Positions 33,108 through 43,238 are shown, counted from the first letter of the stretch. The stretch is DNA of 64,000 nucleotides from Microbacterium sp. 10M-3C3 (GCF_003931875.1 NZ_CP034245.1:558001-622000); one strand, 5' to 3'. Notes: a model not told the origin generated them from the letters alone. Numbers and translations: made by a program.

Positions 33108-34604
33108 ATGAGCGCCTACGTCTCGGCGTTCGAGCTGTTCTCCATCGGTGTAGGACCCTCGAGCTCCCATACGGTCGGTCCGATGCGCGCCGCGCGGGAC
33201 TTCGTGCAGCGACTGGATGCGGCGGCCGACCTCACCCGCGTCTCCCATGTCTCATGCGCGCTGTACGGCTCGCTCGGCGCCACGGGCCTCGGCCACGGCA
33301 CCCCGGATGCGGTGGTCGCAGGGCTCGCGGGCCTCGCGCCCGAGACGGTCGACCCGGCCGAGGTCCGGGGGGCGTGGACCGCGTGGCCGGACGGACGCCC
33401 GCTGCTGCTCGCCGGGCGCCGCGCCGTCGTCTTCGCGAAGGACGACGTCGTCTTCGCGCCGCGGACGCGGCTGCCGGGGCATCCGAACGCCCTCACGCTC
33501 GTCGCACGCGACGCCGCCGGCGCCGTGGTCGCCGAGGAGACGTACTACTCGGTCGGCGGCGGCTTCATCCGCCGCGAGGGCGAGCCGTCGCGCGTGGCCG
33601 CGCAGCGGTTCCCGTTCGACTACGACGACGCGGCGGGCCTGCTCGCCCTGTGCGACGAGCACGGCATCACGATCGCGGAGGCGGCGCGGCGCAACGAGGA
33701 GGCGCTGCGCAGCGACGCCGACATCGCCGCGGGGCTCGACCGCCTGTGGGACACGATGGCCGCGTGCGTCGAAGAGGGCCTCCGCGCCGACGGCGTGCTG
33801 CCGGGGATGCTCCGGGTCACGCGGCGCGCGTCGCGGATCCGCGCCCAGCTGGAGGAGGCGGAGGCCGATGGCCGCCGCGAGCTGCCGGGGGAGTGGCTCG
33901 GCGCCTTCGCGCTCGCCGTCAACGAGCAGAACGCGGCCGGCGGGCGCGTCGTCACCGCGCCCACGAACGGCGCCGCCGGTATCCTGCCGGCCGTCGGCAT
34001 GTACTGGTGGCGCTTCCTCGCCGACTCCGGGCTGGGGTCGGGCAACGCCGTGACGCCGTACGGCGAGCTCGTGGGAAGCGCGCTCCTCGGGTACGACGGC
34101 TCGACGGCCACGCGCGACGAGACGGCGCACTGGGACGACGAGCGGGTCGCCGAAGCCAACCGGCGGCGCGGCATCCGGCGATTCCTCCTGACGGCGACGG
34201 CGCTCGGCTCGCTCTTCAAGGCGAACGCGTCGATCTCGGGCGCCGAGGGCGGCTGCCAGGCGGAGGTCGGATCGGCGTGCGCGATGGCGGCGGGCGGACT
34301 GACGGCGGTCATGGGCGGCACCAACCGGCAGATCGAGAACGCCGCCGAGATCGCGATGGAACACCACCTCGGCCTCACGTGCGACCCGGTCGGCGGGCTG
34401 GTGCAGATCCCGTGCATCGAGCGCAACGCGATCGCCGCGTCCACCGCGGTGACGGCGGCTCGACTCGCGCTGCGCGGAGACGGCTCGCATTTCGTGTCGC
34501 TCGACACCGTGGTGGAGACGATGCGCCAGACGGGCATCGACATGTCCACGAAGTACAAGGAGACGAGCGAGGGCGGACTCGCCGTGAACGTCATCGAGTG
34601 CTGA
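33108..34604 (+). CDS. sdaA: L-serine ammonia-lyase (single-chain, iron-sulfur)
   Basis: A 498-residue enzyme turning L-serine to pyruvate and ammonia. The beta-subunit region starts [20 protein letters not shown], followed by the alpha region with [15 protein letters not shown]. Cysteines in [13 protein letters not shown] and [12 protein letters not shown] are the ligands of the [4Fe-4S] cluster. Length and order match the fused actinobacterial/enterobacterial form. Convergent with the MarR gene. Confidence 0.95.
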   Translation: MSAYVSAFELFSIGVGPSSSHTVGPMRAARDFVQRLDAAADLTRVSHVSCALYGSLGATGLGHGTPDAVVAGLAGLAPETVDPAEVRGAWTAWPDGRPLLLAGRRAVVFAKDDVVFAPRTRLPGHPNALTLVARDAAGAVVAEETYYSVGGGFIRREGEPSRVAAQRFPFDYDDAAGLLALCDEHGITIAEAARRNEEALRSDADIAAGLDRLWDTMAACVEEGLRADGVLPGMLRVTRRASRIRAQLEEAEADGRRELPGEWLGAFALAVNEQNAAGGRVVTAPTNGAAGILPAVGMYWWRFLADSGLGSGNAVTPYGELVGSALLGYDGSTATRDETAHWDDERVAEANRRRGIRRFLLTATALGSLFKANASISGAEGGCQAEVGSACAMAAGGLTAVMGGTNRQIENAAEIAMEHHLGLTCDPVGGLVQIPCIERNAIAASTAVTAARLALRGDGSHFVSLDTVVETMRQTGIDMSTKYKETSEGGLAVNVIEC

Positions 34605-34622
34605 GCGCGTGTCGCGGCGACG

Positions 34623-35066
34623 CTAGACGCCGTCGACGGCGCGGCCGCGCAGCTTCGCGGTGAGGTCGCGCAGTGCGACGAGCTCGTCGTGGGTGAGCGG
34701 CGACATCCGTTCGGCGATGGATGCGGCGTGCACGGCCGCGATGCGGCGGAACGCGGTGGCACCGGCCTCGGTGGCGCGCACGAGCGCGCCGCGACCGTCG
34801 TCGGGGTCGGGGCACTTCTCGATGAGGCCGCGAGCGACCATCCGATCGACCAGGCGCGACACGCTCGGCTGGCTGATGAGCATGTTCGCGGTGACCTCCC
34901 GCAGGCGCGCGGTCATGCCGGGCGCGCGCGTGACGGTGAGCAGGACGTCGTACTCGCCCTGGGCGAGATCGGTGCCGCTGAAGTCGCCGGCGATGTGCTC
35001 GAACACCTCGTGCTGGGCGCGGAAGAGGCTCTCCCACGCCTCCACGGCGAGGCGGCGATCGGTCAT
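34623..35066 (-). CDS. MarR-family regulator
   Basis: A 147-residue protein from ATG 35066 (35090 is possible). The winged helix runs LREVTANMLISQPSVSRLVD with wing PDPDDGRGALVRAT, and the terminal helices form the dimer interface. Its target is not visible. It may control the divergent DUF2207 gene, whose start is 36 bases away. Confidence 0.8.
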   Translation of the reverse strand: MTDRRLAVEAWESLFRAQHEVFEHIAGDFSGTDLAQGEYDVLLTVTRAPGMTARLREVTANMLISQPSVSRLVDRMVARGLIEKCPDPDDGRGALVRATEAGATAFRRIAAVHAASIAERMSPLTHDELVALRDLTAKLRGRAVDGV

Positions 35067-35101
35067 GGCATCCAGATTAGAGCCCCTCATAGGCTGAGGG
35101 C

Positions 35102-36889
35102 ATGACGCTCGCGCGACGGATCCTCACGGCGGCGACCGGGATTCTCGTGCTGGGGCTCTCGGTGCTCGGCGGGGTGCCCGCCGCATCCGCCGACGTGGAC
35201 GACTTCTCGTTCTCGAGCTTGACCGCCGACTACACGATCGCGCGCGCCGCCGACGGCACGAGCGAGCTGCGCGTCGTCGAGACCTTCGTCGCGGAGTTCC
35301 CCGAGGTCGACCAGAACCACGGGATGCGCCGGCGCGTGCCCGACGAGGCGTTCGGTCAGCCGCTCGATCCGCAGTTCGTCTCGGTGACCGACGAGGACGG
35401 CGCCCCGCGCGCGGCCGAGGTCGAGGACGAGGACGGCGAGGTCGTGATCACGTCGCGCGCCGACGACTTCGTGCACGGCTCGCAGACCTACGTCTTCACG
35501 TATACGCTGCGCAACGTCACGCCGATCTTCTCCCAGTCGGGCACGCAGGAGTTGTACTGGAACGTCAACGGCGTGGACTGGGCGCAGCCCTTCGGGCGCG
35601 TCACGGCGAGGCTGCACATACCCGCCGAGCTCGCCGGCACGCTCACGGACGATGTCGCGTGCTACCAGGGCGGCGCGGGCGAGACGACGCCGTGCGCATC
35701 CGTCGCGACCACTCCCGACGGCGACGGGGTCACGGTGACGGCGGAGGCGACCGATCTCGGGCCCGGGCAGACGCTGACCTTCGCGACCGGGTTCACGCCC
35801 GGCACGTTCGTGACGTTCGATCCGTCCTATGCGGCGTCGCCGTGGGGCTGGGCGCAGGCGGTGGCGAGCGCCGGGATCGTTGTGGCGCTGGTGTGGGGGA
35901 TCGCGGTGCGGCGTCGGCATCTGCGGGACGGGCGGGGTCGCCCGACGATCATCGCCGAGTACACGCCGCCGGCCGACGTCGATGCGCTCGAGGCGGCGGT
36001 GCTCCTCGGCAGGCCGGCGAAGGCGATCCCCGCCGAGGTGCTCGAGCAGGCGGTGGCCGGGAGCATCCGCATCGTCGAAGGGGAGCGCGGCTGGTTCGGT
36101 CGCTCGCCGTTCGAGGCCCATCTGCAGGACCGGTCGCGCGCGGACGGCGACGGGCGGATGCTGCTCGACGGCCTGTTCGGCGAGGACGCCGCGCCGGGCG
36201 CCGTCTTCGTCTTCGGCCGGCAGGACACGCGCTTCTCGAAGGCGGCGCAGGCGATCCTCAAGGAAGCGGGTGCCGACCTCGTCGCCAAGGGCCTGCGTCG
36301 CACGGTGCCGGCGCGCTCCCGCGTCGGCCCGATCGTCCTGTCGGCGCTCGCCGCCGCTGGGGTGGCGGTGTTCGGGGCGCTCGCGCTCGATGCGAACGTG
36401 ATCCCGTGGGTGCCGATCGTCGTCATCATCGCCGCCGCCCTCGTCTGTGTTCTCACCGTCGGTCTCGTCGCGCGTACACCCTTGAGCGATCGCGGCGCCG
36501 AGACGCGCGACCACCTCGCGGGCCTCCGGGAGTTCATCGCGTGGGCGGAGGAGGACCGCATCCGGATGCTGCAGTCGCCCACGACCGCGGAGCGCGAGCC
36601 GATCGACACGGGCGACCCCCGGCAGGTGCTGCGGATCTACGAGCGGCTGCTGCCGTACGCCGTCGTGTTCGGGCAGGAGAAGCAGTGGGCCGAGCGGCTG
36701 GCCGTGCTGTACGGCGACGGCGGTTCGCCGAGCTGGTACTCCGGGACGACGGCGTTCAGCGCGGCGTCGTTCGCGTCGAGCGTGGGGTCGCTGTCGGTGA
36801 GCGCGACGTCGTCGTCGGGGTCGGGCGGTTCGACGGGCGGCGGGTCCGCCGGCGGCGGCGGTGGCGGTGGCGGTGGCGGCGGCGTGTGA
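35102..36889 (+). CDS. DUF2207 membrane protein
   Basis: A 595-residue protein. A signal peptide (1-30, ending ASA) is followed by an extracellular beta domain with LRVVETFVAEFPEVDQNHGM, the DUF2207 signature. Transmembrane segments lie near 250-275 and two near 405-460, followed by a cytoplasmic part with EDRIRMLQSPT and a C-terminal Ser/Gly-rich tail ending in eleven glycines. Such tails are usual in this family. Function unknown. A hairpin follows the stop. Confidence 0.85.
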   Translation: MTLARRILTAATGILVLGLSVLGGVPAASADVDDFSFSSLTADYTIARAADGTSELRVVETFVAEFPEVDQNHGMRRRVPDEAFGQPLDPQFVSVTDEDGAPRAAEVEDEDGEVVITSRADDFVHGSQTYVFTYTLRNVTPIFSQSGTQELYWNVNGVDWAQPFGRVTARLHIPAELAGTLTDDVACYQGGAGETTPCASVATTPDGDGVTVTAEATDLGPGQTLTFATGFTPGTFVTFDPSYAASPWGWAQAVASAGIVVALVWGIAVRRRHLRDGRGRPTIIAEYTPPADVDALEAAVLLGRPAKAIPAEVLEQAVAGSIRIVEGERGWFGRSPFEAHLQDRSRADGDGRMLLDGLFGEDAAPGAVFVFGRQDTRFSKAAQAILKEAGADLVAKGLRRTVPARSRVGPIVLSALAAAGVAVFGALALDANVIPWVPIVVIIAAALVCVLTVGLVARTPLSDRGAETRDHLAGLREFIAWAEEDRIRMLQSPTTAEREPIDTGDPRQVLRIYERLLPYAVVFGQEKQWAERLAVLYGDGGSPSWYSGTTAFSAASFASSVGSLSVSATSSSGSGGSTGGGSAGGGGGGGGGGGV

Positions 36890-36901
36890 GCCCGTCATCG
36901 C

Positions 36902-36918
36902 GACGCACGCGGTGCGTC
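36902..36918 (+). terminator. Short hairpin after the DUF2207 gene
   Basis: GACGCAC-GCG-GTGCGTC with perfect 7-bp arms, 12 bases after the stop. No T run, so a weak or factor-aided terminator. Confidence 0.4.
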
Positions 36919-37130
36919 AGTCCCGCCCGGGCAGGAACGCATGCCGAACCGCCGTCCGCAGCGCACGGCGCCGGCGATCGTGTGCACTCCGGGCGTCATC
37001 GGGAGTGGCCGCGGAGGTGACGCTCGTCGGCGCCCACGCCAAAGAGAGCGCGACGACGAGGTCATGGACCTCCGCCGGCGAATAGTCGGCGCGGATATCG
37101 CCCCGCTCCTGCGCGGTGCGGATCGCGGCG
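36917..37130 (-). pseudogene. TetR-family regulator, C-terminal remnant
   Basis: Only the end of a TetR protein is left, reading KRAAIRTAQERGDIRADYSP and ending TAVRHAFLPGRD. The part that should hold the helix-turn-helix is missing; upstream the frame becomes antisense to the reductase fragment. This points to a deletion that joined two unrelated gene ends. Confidence 0.65.
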
Positions 37131-37137
37131 CGCTTCG

Positions 37138-37384
37138 GTGCGTCCAGTTCCACCTGAAGCACGCCATCCACGCCGACCTGCGCGCCGTCGCGCGACCGGT
37201 GACCGACCGGCAGCGGCGGCAAGCGATCTTCGAGTACATCGTCGACGACTTCAATCAGCCCCACAATCCGGCGATCGTGCGACAGCCGCAGCGTGTCGAA
37301 GACTGGCTCGCCGGCAGTCCTCTCCTCGAGATCGTCTTTCCGGATCTGCCGGCTGATGCGACGGTCGAGGGGATGCGACGATGA
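37138..37384 (+). pseudogene. Reductase remnant (deazaflavin/nitroreductase-like, tentative)
   Basis: Only the last 80 codons remain, running VQFHLKHAIHADLRAVARPV to EDWLAGSPLLEIVFPD. This tail looks like F420-dependent nitroreductase-family proteins, recalled from memory. The front half is lost at the same junction as the TetR remnant. Its stop overlaps the next ATG (ATGA). Confidence 0.5.
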
Positions 37385-37940
37385 GCCCTGACCCGCGCGT
37401 CGCGATCGTCACGGGCGCGTCCAGCGGCATCGGCCGTGCCGTGGCCCTCGCGCTCGCGCGCGACGGCCACCACGTGCTGGCGGTCGCTCGGCGGCAGGAC
37501 CGGCTCGACGAGCTCGTGCGCGCGGGGGGTGCTGACGCGGCCGGCGGCGGCTCGATCTCGCCGTTCGTCGCGGACGTGACCGCCGAGGGCGCGGGCGGCG
37601 AGATGGTTGCACGAGCGCTCGAGCGCCACGGGCGGCTCGACGTCCTGGTCAACGCCGCCGGATACGGAGTCAACGCCGCGTCCGAGAGCGCGGGCTGATG
37701 GAGTCGTGGCGGAAGGAGTTCGCCGCGCGGGACGTGCGGTTCACGACCGTGCACCCGGGCGCGGTCGCGACGGAGTTCGGCGGCGATCAGGCGTTCATCC
37801 GCGACTGGTACGAGGACATGGAGCGGCGCGGCGCCGTCATCCGACCGGAGGACGTCGCCCGGGTCATCGCGCTCGCGCTCGACCTCCCGCGGGAGGCGTC
37901 GTTGTCCGAGATCACGGTCCGTCCGACGCGACAGGCCTGA
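37381..37940 (+). pseudogene. Short-chain dehydrogenase, internal deletion
   Basis: Codons 1-105 encode the Rossmann start with TGASSGIG and LVNAAGYGV. The frame then stops (TGA near 37696) and a second frame (37698-37940) continues with RFTTVHPGAVATEF and the family C-terminus. About 60-80 residues that carry the catalytic Ser, Tyr and Lys are missing, so the enzyme cannot work. Confidence 0.8.
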
Positions 37941-37989
37941 TCGCCGAGTCCGGTCGGCGGCGCGCGGCCGACGCCGGGGCGACGGGCGT

Positions 37990-39324
37990 TCAGAAGGGTG
38001 GGTCGCCGGGTGGGGGGTCGGGTTCGTCTCGGAAGATGACGTATCGCTCGGGTGGGTCGGTGGAGACTTTGCCGAGGGGGCTGGTCCAGCGGATGCTGCC
38101 GTCGCGGAGCTGCACCGGTTTCCAGGGTTTCTCGGTCTTGAGGGTGTGGTGCCTCTTGCACAAGCACGCGAGGTTGCACGCGTCGGTCGTCCCGCCGAGG
38201 GCCCAGTCGCGGTTGTGGTCGCGGTCGCAGTGCCGGGCGGGGCGTCGGCATCCGGGGAATCGGCAGTGGATGTCGCGGGCGGCGAGGTAGCGGTCGAGGT
38301 TCGCGGGTCGCCGGTAGGTGTCGGTGGCGAGCACGTGTCCGTGGATGGGGTGGGTGAGGATCCGCTCCCACGACGGCGCCTGAGCCAAGAGACAGCGGGC
38401 GGTGTCCGCATCCACCGGTGTCGCGCCGTCGAGGGCGGCACCGCGGTCAGCGAGCCCGGCCGCGGTCAGCGCGGGGATGACGATCGACGCGCGCGCCTGG
38501 ATGGCGGCGAGCCCGCCGTGCGGGCCGCTGATCGCGCCGGTGGTGGGGTCGATGCTCGGTCCGCCGGTCAGGAGCAGGTCGATGGCGATGTCCGCGCGGA
38601 TCTGGTCCAGGTTCCGCTGGTCGTAGACCGCGTCGTCATCCTCGGTGTCACCCTCGGGCGCGGCGACCTGCGCGGTCTTGGTCTCGTGGGCTTGCTGGGT
38701 GAGCCGGTCCCAGATGCCTTCGGCGAGGACGGTGGGCGCGATCATGCCCAGTTCGGACATGCCCTCGCCCCGGCGCTGCATCCACACCGTCCGCCCCTTC
38801 ACCGCCTCCCGGTGCCGTTCCGTGATCGACCGGGGGTGGAGTTCCTGGGCGACCTGTTCGGCGAACGCCCTCGTCCGCGGCGCGGTATCCCGCAGCGCCC
38901 GCTCCAGCACGACCGTCTCGTACAGCGCGCGGGTATCGGGGTCGGTCAGCGCCCGTCCGGTCTCGACGATGACCATCGCGTGCCGCGCCGAGATTCGGCT
39001 TTCCGCGAGGGCATCGAGGGTCGCCGGATAGCCGTCCACCAACTCCAGGGCCGCGTGCATCCGGTTCTGCACCGCCCGGTCGTTGACCCGGGTCGCGAGT
39101 CCGATCTCAGTGGCGATCGATCGTTCTTCGAGTTCGCGCATCCGCCTCTCGGCCGACTGGTGAGCGGCACGCTTGTTCGCGATCCGCAGAGCGGCGGCGA
39201 GGTCGCAGATTTTCGCCGCTTCGATCTCGGCGATCGCTTCGTCGGCCGCGACGAGCCGGTCCACGATGCCCGCGAGCGCGGCGTCATCCTCGTCAGGATG
39301 AGCGATGCTCGCAGTGTCGATCAT
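37990..39324 (-). CDS. DUF222/HNH endonuclease (13E12-repeat family)
   Basis: A 444-residue protein from ATG 39324; the frame continues into the repeat array, but those codons are not likely translated. The N-terminal DUF222 domain (about 1-300) is helical. The HNH motif is CRFPGCRRPARHCDRDHNRD with a closing CLCKRHHTLK. This family is abundant in Actinobacteria and often multi-copy. A strand of Pro-rich residues ends the protein. It probably cuts DNA; the biological role is unknown. Confidence 0.85.
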   Translation of the reverse strand: MIDTASIAHPDEDDAALAGIVDRLVAADEAIAEIEAAKICDLAAALRIANKRAAHQSAERRMRELEERSIATEIGLATRVNDRAVQNRMHAALELVDGYPATLDALAESRISARHAMVIVETGRALTDPDTRALYETVVLERALRDTAPRTRAFAEQVAQELHPRSITERHREAVKGRTVWMQRRGEGMSELGMIAPTVLAEGIWDRLTQQAHETKTAQVAAPEGDTEDDDAVYDQRNLDQIRADIAIDLLLTGGPSIDPTTGAISGPHGGLAAIQARASIVIPALTAAGLADRGAALDGATPVDADTARCLLAQAPSWERILTHPIHGHVLATDTYRRPANLDRYLAARDIHCRFPGCRRPARHCDRDHNRDWALGGTTDACNLACLCKRHHTLKTEKPWKPVQLRDGSIRWTSPLGKVSTDPPERYVIFRDEPDPPPGDPPF

Positions 39325-39373
39325 GTGCCTACTGTTGCACCAACCTCCGACATCGCTCCGGCCGTTGAGCCGG

Positions 39374-39693
39374 CCCTTCGACAAGCTCAGGGACCACCCT
39401 TCGACAAGCTCAGGGACCACCCTTCGACAAGCTCAGGGACCACCCTTCGACAAGCTCAGGGACCACCCTTCGACAGGCTCAGGGACCACCCTTCGACAAG
39501 CTCAGGGACCGCCCTTCGACAGGCTCAGGGACCACCCTTCGACAAGCTCGGGAGCGCCCTTCGACAGGCTCAGGGACCACCCTTCGACAGGCTCAGGGAC
39601 CACCCTTCGACAAGCTCAGGGACCGCCCTTCGACAGGCTCAGGGACCACCCTTCGACAAGCTCAGGGACCACCCTTCGACAAGCTCAGGGTCC
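39374..39693. repeat. Array of 14 tandem 23-bp repeats
   Basis: The unit CCCTTCGACAAGCTCAGGGACCA starts at 39374, 39397, 39420, 39443, 39466, 39489, 39512, 39535, 39557, 39580, 39603, 39626, 39649 and 39672; all spacings are 23 except one of 22. Variation is mostly AAG/AGG and CCA/CCG. Each unit has CCCT...AGGG ends, so it can fold. Similar scattered copies are common in Microbacterium genomes. The array lies upstream of the HNH gene. No cas genes are near, and there are no unique spacers. Confidence 0.9.
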
Positions 39694-39914
39694 GGAGCTC
39701 TTCGTCTCGGTCGACCCACTCCTCGTTCAGGCTGCGAGCCCGCTACCCGGACCTGAGCGAGGGGAGCGAGACGAAGCGTCACCCCGCCGATCGCGAGCAC
39801 GAGCCGGCGGGCTGCTGCGCGCTCCGCGGCTGACCCGCCCGTCATCCTCGCGACGGGTGCGGATGCATCGCCCGACGGACGCGGCGCCCCAGCGCGTCTT
39901 CGTACCGTCGGAGC

Positions 39915-40346
39915 ATGAACACACGACGCACGGTCGGCGCCTCGGGCGCAGCGGTCGCGGGCCTCGGCATGATCCTCCTCACCGTCACGGGCTGCGCGCT
40001 CGTCAACGACGTCGCCTACGGGCGCGCCGAGAGCTCGTCGGCGAATCCGACCGAGCTCGCGCAGGTCCGCGGCGGCGAGCTCTCGTGGCTGCCCGCGGAC
40101 GCGACCGACATCCAGAGGGTGGCGTCGACGCGCTCCGACGCCGAGTCGCTCGTGTTCGCGAGCGCCTCCGGACCCACGGGGTGCGAAGACGTCGAGCGCC
40201 GGTCCGCCCCGACCATGGTGGTGGCGGATGCGCCGGACGTCTACACGTTCTCGCGCGTGCAGCTGTGCGGCGCGTGGGCGGTCGTGTCGGCGGACGGTGT
40301 CTCCTACGCGTGGACCCCCGCGACCGAGGCCGACCCCGAAGGGTGA
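39915..40346 (+). CDS. Secreted lipoprotein, hypothetical
   Basis: A 143-residue protein with a signal sequence ending in the lipobox VTGC (Cys27). The mature part has two further cysteines (GCEDVERR and QLCGAW) that may bond, and no recognised domain. It lies alone on the plus strand between the repeat array and the broken lipase gene. Function unknown. Confidence 0.7.
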   Translation: MNTRRTVGASGAAVAGLGMILLTVTGCALVNDVAYGRAESSSANPTELAQVRGGELSWLPADATDIQRVASTRSDAESLVFASASGPTGCEDVERRSAPTMVVADAPDVYTFSRVQLCGAWAVVSADGVSYAWTPATEADPEG

Positions 40347-40368
40347 CGCTCGAGAAAGACCGGGGCGG

Positions 40369-41265
40369 TCACGCCAGAGCGTCGTCGATGAGCGCGAAGA
40401 CGTCGGGATCCCACGTGAGCGCGCGCTTACACGGGAGCCCGAACAGGTCGGCGAAGAAGATGCTGTGCACGTCGGGCACGCGGTGTACGCGCCGGCGCGG
40501 TGCGACGGCGATCTCGACCTCCTCGCCGAGGGCGCTGCGCAGCGCGACGAGACCGTCGTGCGGCCAGAGTCGTGCGGGCTCTGCCCGGGCGGCGAAGTGG
40601 TCGCCGCCGACGAGCGTCACCTCGACGTCGTCGGGAAGCCCGCGCTGCCGCGCGTTCCAGCCGTCCGCACCCGCGAGGAAGCGGTGGCTCACCTCGTCGG
40701 CCGCCCCTTGGGATACGCGGTCGGCGTAGTCGAGCGACTGCTGCAGGATCGCCGTGGTGGGCTCGTCGCCCTGGGCATCTTCCAGCGCGATCTCGCCCGC
40801 CCGGATGTCGCCCAGGAGCGACCCGGTTCACGGCGTGCCGAGGGTGATGAGCCGCGACACGGCCGGGCTCGCCGCATCCGCCCGCGCCAGCGCGGCACGG
40901 GAGAACAGTCCGCCCATCGAGTGCGCGACGACGTCGACGGTCTCGATCCCGTGCGTGGCGGCCACGTGCCGGAGGAACGACGCCAGGGCGATGCCGGCGT
41001 CCTCGATCGTGCCCGCGGCGTTGATCGTGAGCTCCGCGGGCAGCACCTCGGAGACGTCGGCGAAACCCTGCCAGCCGGCGTCCTCCGTGACCCTGCCGGG
41101 CCCGATGCGGGCCGGCGCGGTGAACACGGCACGGCCCCGGCTGAGCAGGTGCGCCCGGATCGCCGACATCGTGTTGCCCGCGGGCAGCCCCGTGCGGGCG
41201 GCGGCGTCCGGCGTCGTGAACGGCGTGACGGCAGCACCGCCGGAGACCAGGACGATCGCTCTCAC
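40369..41265 (-). pseudogene. Alpha/beta hydrolase (lipase-like) broken by in-frame TGA
   Basis: GTG 41265 to the stop at 40369 is one continuous frame apart from TGA at 40828-40830. The first 145 codons carry AHSMGG, the nucleophile elbow, and end LITLGTP. After the TGA the same frame continues TGSLLGDIRAGEIALEDAQG and goes on to the C-terminal GGDHF region with the catalytic His. Homologues have LGTPW-TGS, so the TGA most likely replaced a TGG (Trp) by one base change. The product is split unless the stop is read through. Confidence 0.75.
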
Positions 41266-41308
41266 GGCACCATCCTGCCCTGCCGTCCGACGAGCTTTCG
41301 ACCGGCGC

Positions 41309-42805
41309 TCAGAGCGGGTACTGCCCGGGCTCGCGGCGCATCGTGATCCAGCGGGTCTCGGTGAACGCGTCGATGTTCGCCTGCGCCCCGCCGTGACGCG
41401 ACCCCGTGCCCGAGGCGCCGACGCCGCCGAAGGGCGCATTCGCCTCGTCGTTGACGGTCTGGTCGTTCACGTGCACGATGCCCGACGGGATGCGCTGCGC
41501 CATCTCCCACCCCGCGAGCGCGTCGGCCGTGACGATGCCGAGCGAGAGCCCGTACTCGGTGTCGGCGGCGAGGGCGATCGCCTCCTCATCGGTGGCGAAG
41601 GACACGACCGAGGCGACGGGGCCGAACACCTCGTCGCCGTAGGCGGCGGCGTCGCGCGGCGGGTTCGCCAGCACCGTCGGGCGGTAGAAGAGGCCGTCGT
41701 ACGTGCCGCCCGCGGCGAGCCTGGCGCCCTGCGCGACGGCGTCCTGCACGAGCGTGTGCACGCGGTCGCGCTGCACCTCGTCGATGAGCGGGCCGAGGTG
41801 CACCTGACCGGCTGCGGGGTCGCCGACCGCCATCGAGTCGGCTTTGGCGGCGAGCTTGTCGACGTACGCGTGGAAGAGCGACTCGTGCACGATGTGCCGG
41901 CCGACCGTCATGCAGATCTGTCCCTGGTGCAGGAACGCGCCCCAGGTGGCGAGGTTGACGGCCTTGTCGACGTCGGCGTCGTGGCGCACGACGAAGGCGG
42001 AATTGCCGCCGAGCTCGAGGTGCGCACGCGTGAGGTGCCGCCCGGCGAGCTCGCCGACCGCGCGCCCGGCGCGCGTCGATCCCGTGAACGCGACGACGCG
42101 CACGCGCGGGTCTGCGACCATCGCCTCACCGACGTCCGCCCCGCCCGGCACGAGCTGGAGGAGCCCCGCGGGAAGCCCCGCCTCCTCGAAGATCCGCACC
42201 ATGCTGACGCCGCCCGTGACGACCGTGCGGGGGTCGGGCTTGAGCAGCACGGCGTTGCCGAGGGCGAGCGCCGGCGCCACGGCGCGGATGCCGAGGATGA
42301 GGGGCACGTTGAACGGGGAGATGACCCCGACCACGCCCACGGGCACCTGCTGCGCGAGCGAGAGACGCGGCTCCTCGCTCGCCAGGATGGACCCGAGCGG
42401 TGCCGAGGGAAGCGCGGCGGCCTCGTAGCACTCGGCGGCCGTGACGTGCAGCGCGAAGCCCGCGAGCGGCGGGATCGCCCCGACTTCGCGTACGTTCCAG
42501 CCCATGATCTCCTCGGCGTGCGCCTCCCACAGCTGGGCCGCCCGACGCAGAACGCCTGCGCGCACCGGATGCGGCGTGGCCGCCCACGCACGCTGCGCTC
42601 GCGCGGCGCCCTCCGCGGCGCGTGCGACGTCGTCGGACCCGGCGATCCCGACCATCGCGAGCGTCTCACCGGTGGCCGGTTCGACCGACGCGATCTCGCC
42701 GCCGGAGCCGGTCACCCACTCCCCGTCGATGTGGATGCGCCCGGCGAAGACGGCCGGGTCGAGGAGGGGAGCGGTGGTCGCGGGAGCGTCGGTGACGGTC
42801 GACAT
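41309..42805 (-). CDS. Aldehyde dehydrogenase, benzaldehyde-dehydrogenase-like
   Basis: A 498-residue NAD(P)-dependent dehydrogenase. The general base Glu is in LELGGN (264) and the nucleophile Cys in GQICMTVGR (298); SPFNVPL and FTGSTRAG are the cofactor-binding parts. The sequence around HQGQICMTVGRH and the short N-terminus fit aromatic (benzaldehyde, vanillin) aldehyde dehydrogenases. Substrate is not proven. No signal peptide. It stands alone; no partner for aromatic breakdown is near. Confidence 0.85.
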   Translation of the reverse strand: MSTVTDAPATTAPLLDPAVFAGRIHIDGEWVTGSGGEIASVEPATGETLAMVGIAGSDDVARAAEGAARAQRAWAATPHPVRAGVLRRAAQLWEAHAEEIMGWNVREVGAIPPLAGFALHVTAAECYEAAALPSAPLGSILASEEPRLSLAQQVPVGVVGVISPFNVPLILGIRAVAPALALGNAVLLKPDPRTVVTGGVSMVRIFEEAGLPAGLLQLVPGGADVGEAMVADPRVRVVAFTGSTRAGRAVGELAGRHLTRAHLELGGNSAFVVRHDADVDKAVNLATWGAFLHQGQICMTVGRHIVHESLFHAYVDKLAAKADSMAVGDPAAGQVHLGPLIDEVQRDRVHTLVQDAVAQGARLAAGGTYDGLFYRPTVLANPPRDAAAYGDEVFGPVASVVSFATDEEAIALAADTEYGLSLGIVTADALAGWEMAQRIPSGIVHVNDQTVNDEANAPFGGVGASGTGSRHGGAQANIDAFTETRWITMRREPGQYPL

Positions 42806-43004
42806 CGTGGTTCCTTCATCGTCGAGAGGAGTGTGATGGATGCGCGTGAATGCGTCTGCCGGAAGCGTACGTCTCCGCTGCCGCGAGCGCGAGGTTTTCC
42901 TGAGCGCCTCGCGGGCGCGCGCGTCAAGCCCCGGCCGCCCGCGGGCACGGGACTCCTAGAGTGCGCGGACCGCGGCATCCGCCGCCCGGCACCCGAGGAG
43001 CGCC

Positions 43005-43238
43005 ATGAAGCAGCACGAGCGACGGCGCGCGAGCGCCGGTGTCGTGTGGGCGCGGGTCGAGGACGGCTTCCACGTGGGGAGCCGCTACGGCACGTACCTC
43101 GGTTCCATCGAGCGGTCCACGGACGGCTGGTACGACGCGTGCGACATGCGCTCGCGCCTCGTCGGTCGCTTCCCCACGCTCGTGTCGGCGATGTCGGCGC
43201 TGTCGGCGGAGCCCGCGATCCAGGCGCCGCGACGCTGA
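43005..43238 (+). CDS. Small hypothetical protein
   Basis: A 77-residue basic protein (RASAGVVWARVEDGFHVGSR YGTYLG). The pattern of short strands with conserved Gly and Trp suggests a small beta fold. No family recognised. It precedes the XRE gene by about 110 bases on the same strand. Confidence 0.5.
   Translation: MKQHERRRASAGVVWARVEDGFHVGSRYGTYLGSIERSTDGWYDACDMRSRLVGRFPTLVSAMSALSAEPAIQAPRR

Noticed and set aside
32601..34604. Long open frames on the other strand and in other frames in the high-GC half
   Set aside because: They mirror the GC-rich third positions of real genes; they lack start signals and domains.
39374..39693. Tandem array as a CRISPR locus
   Set aside because: The units are contiguous without unique spacers, and no cas genes are near.
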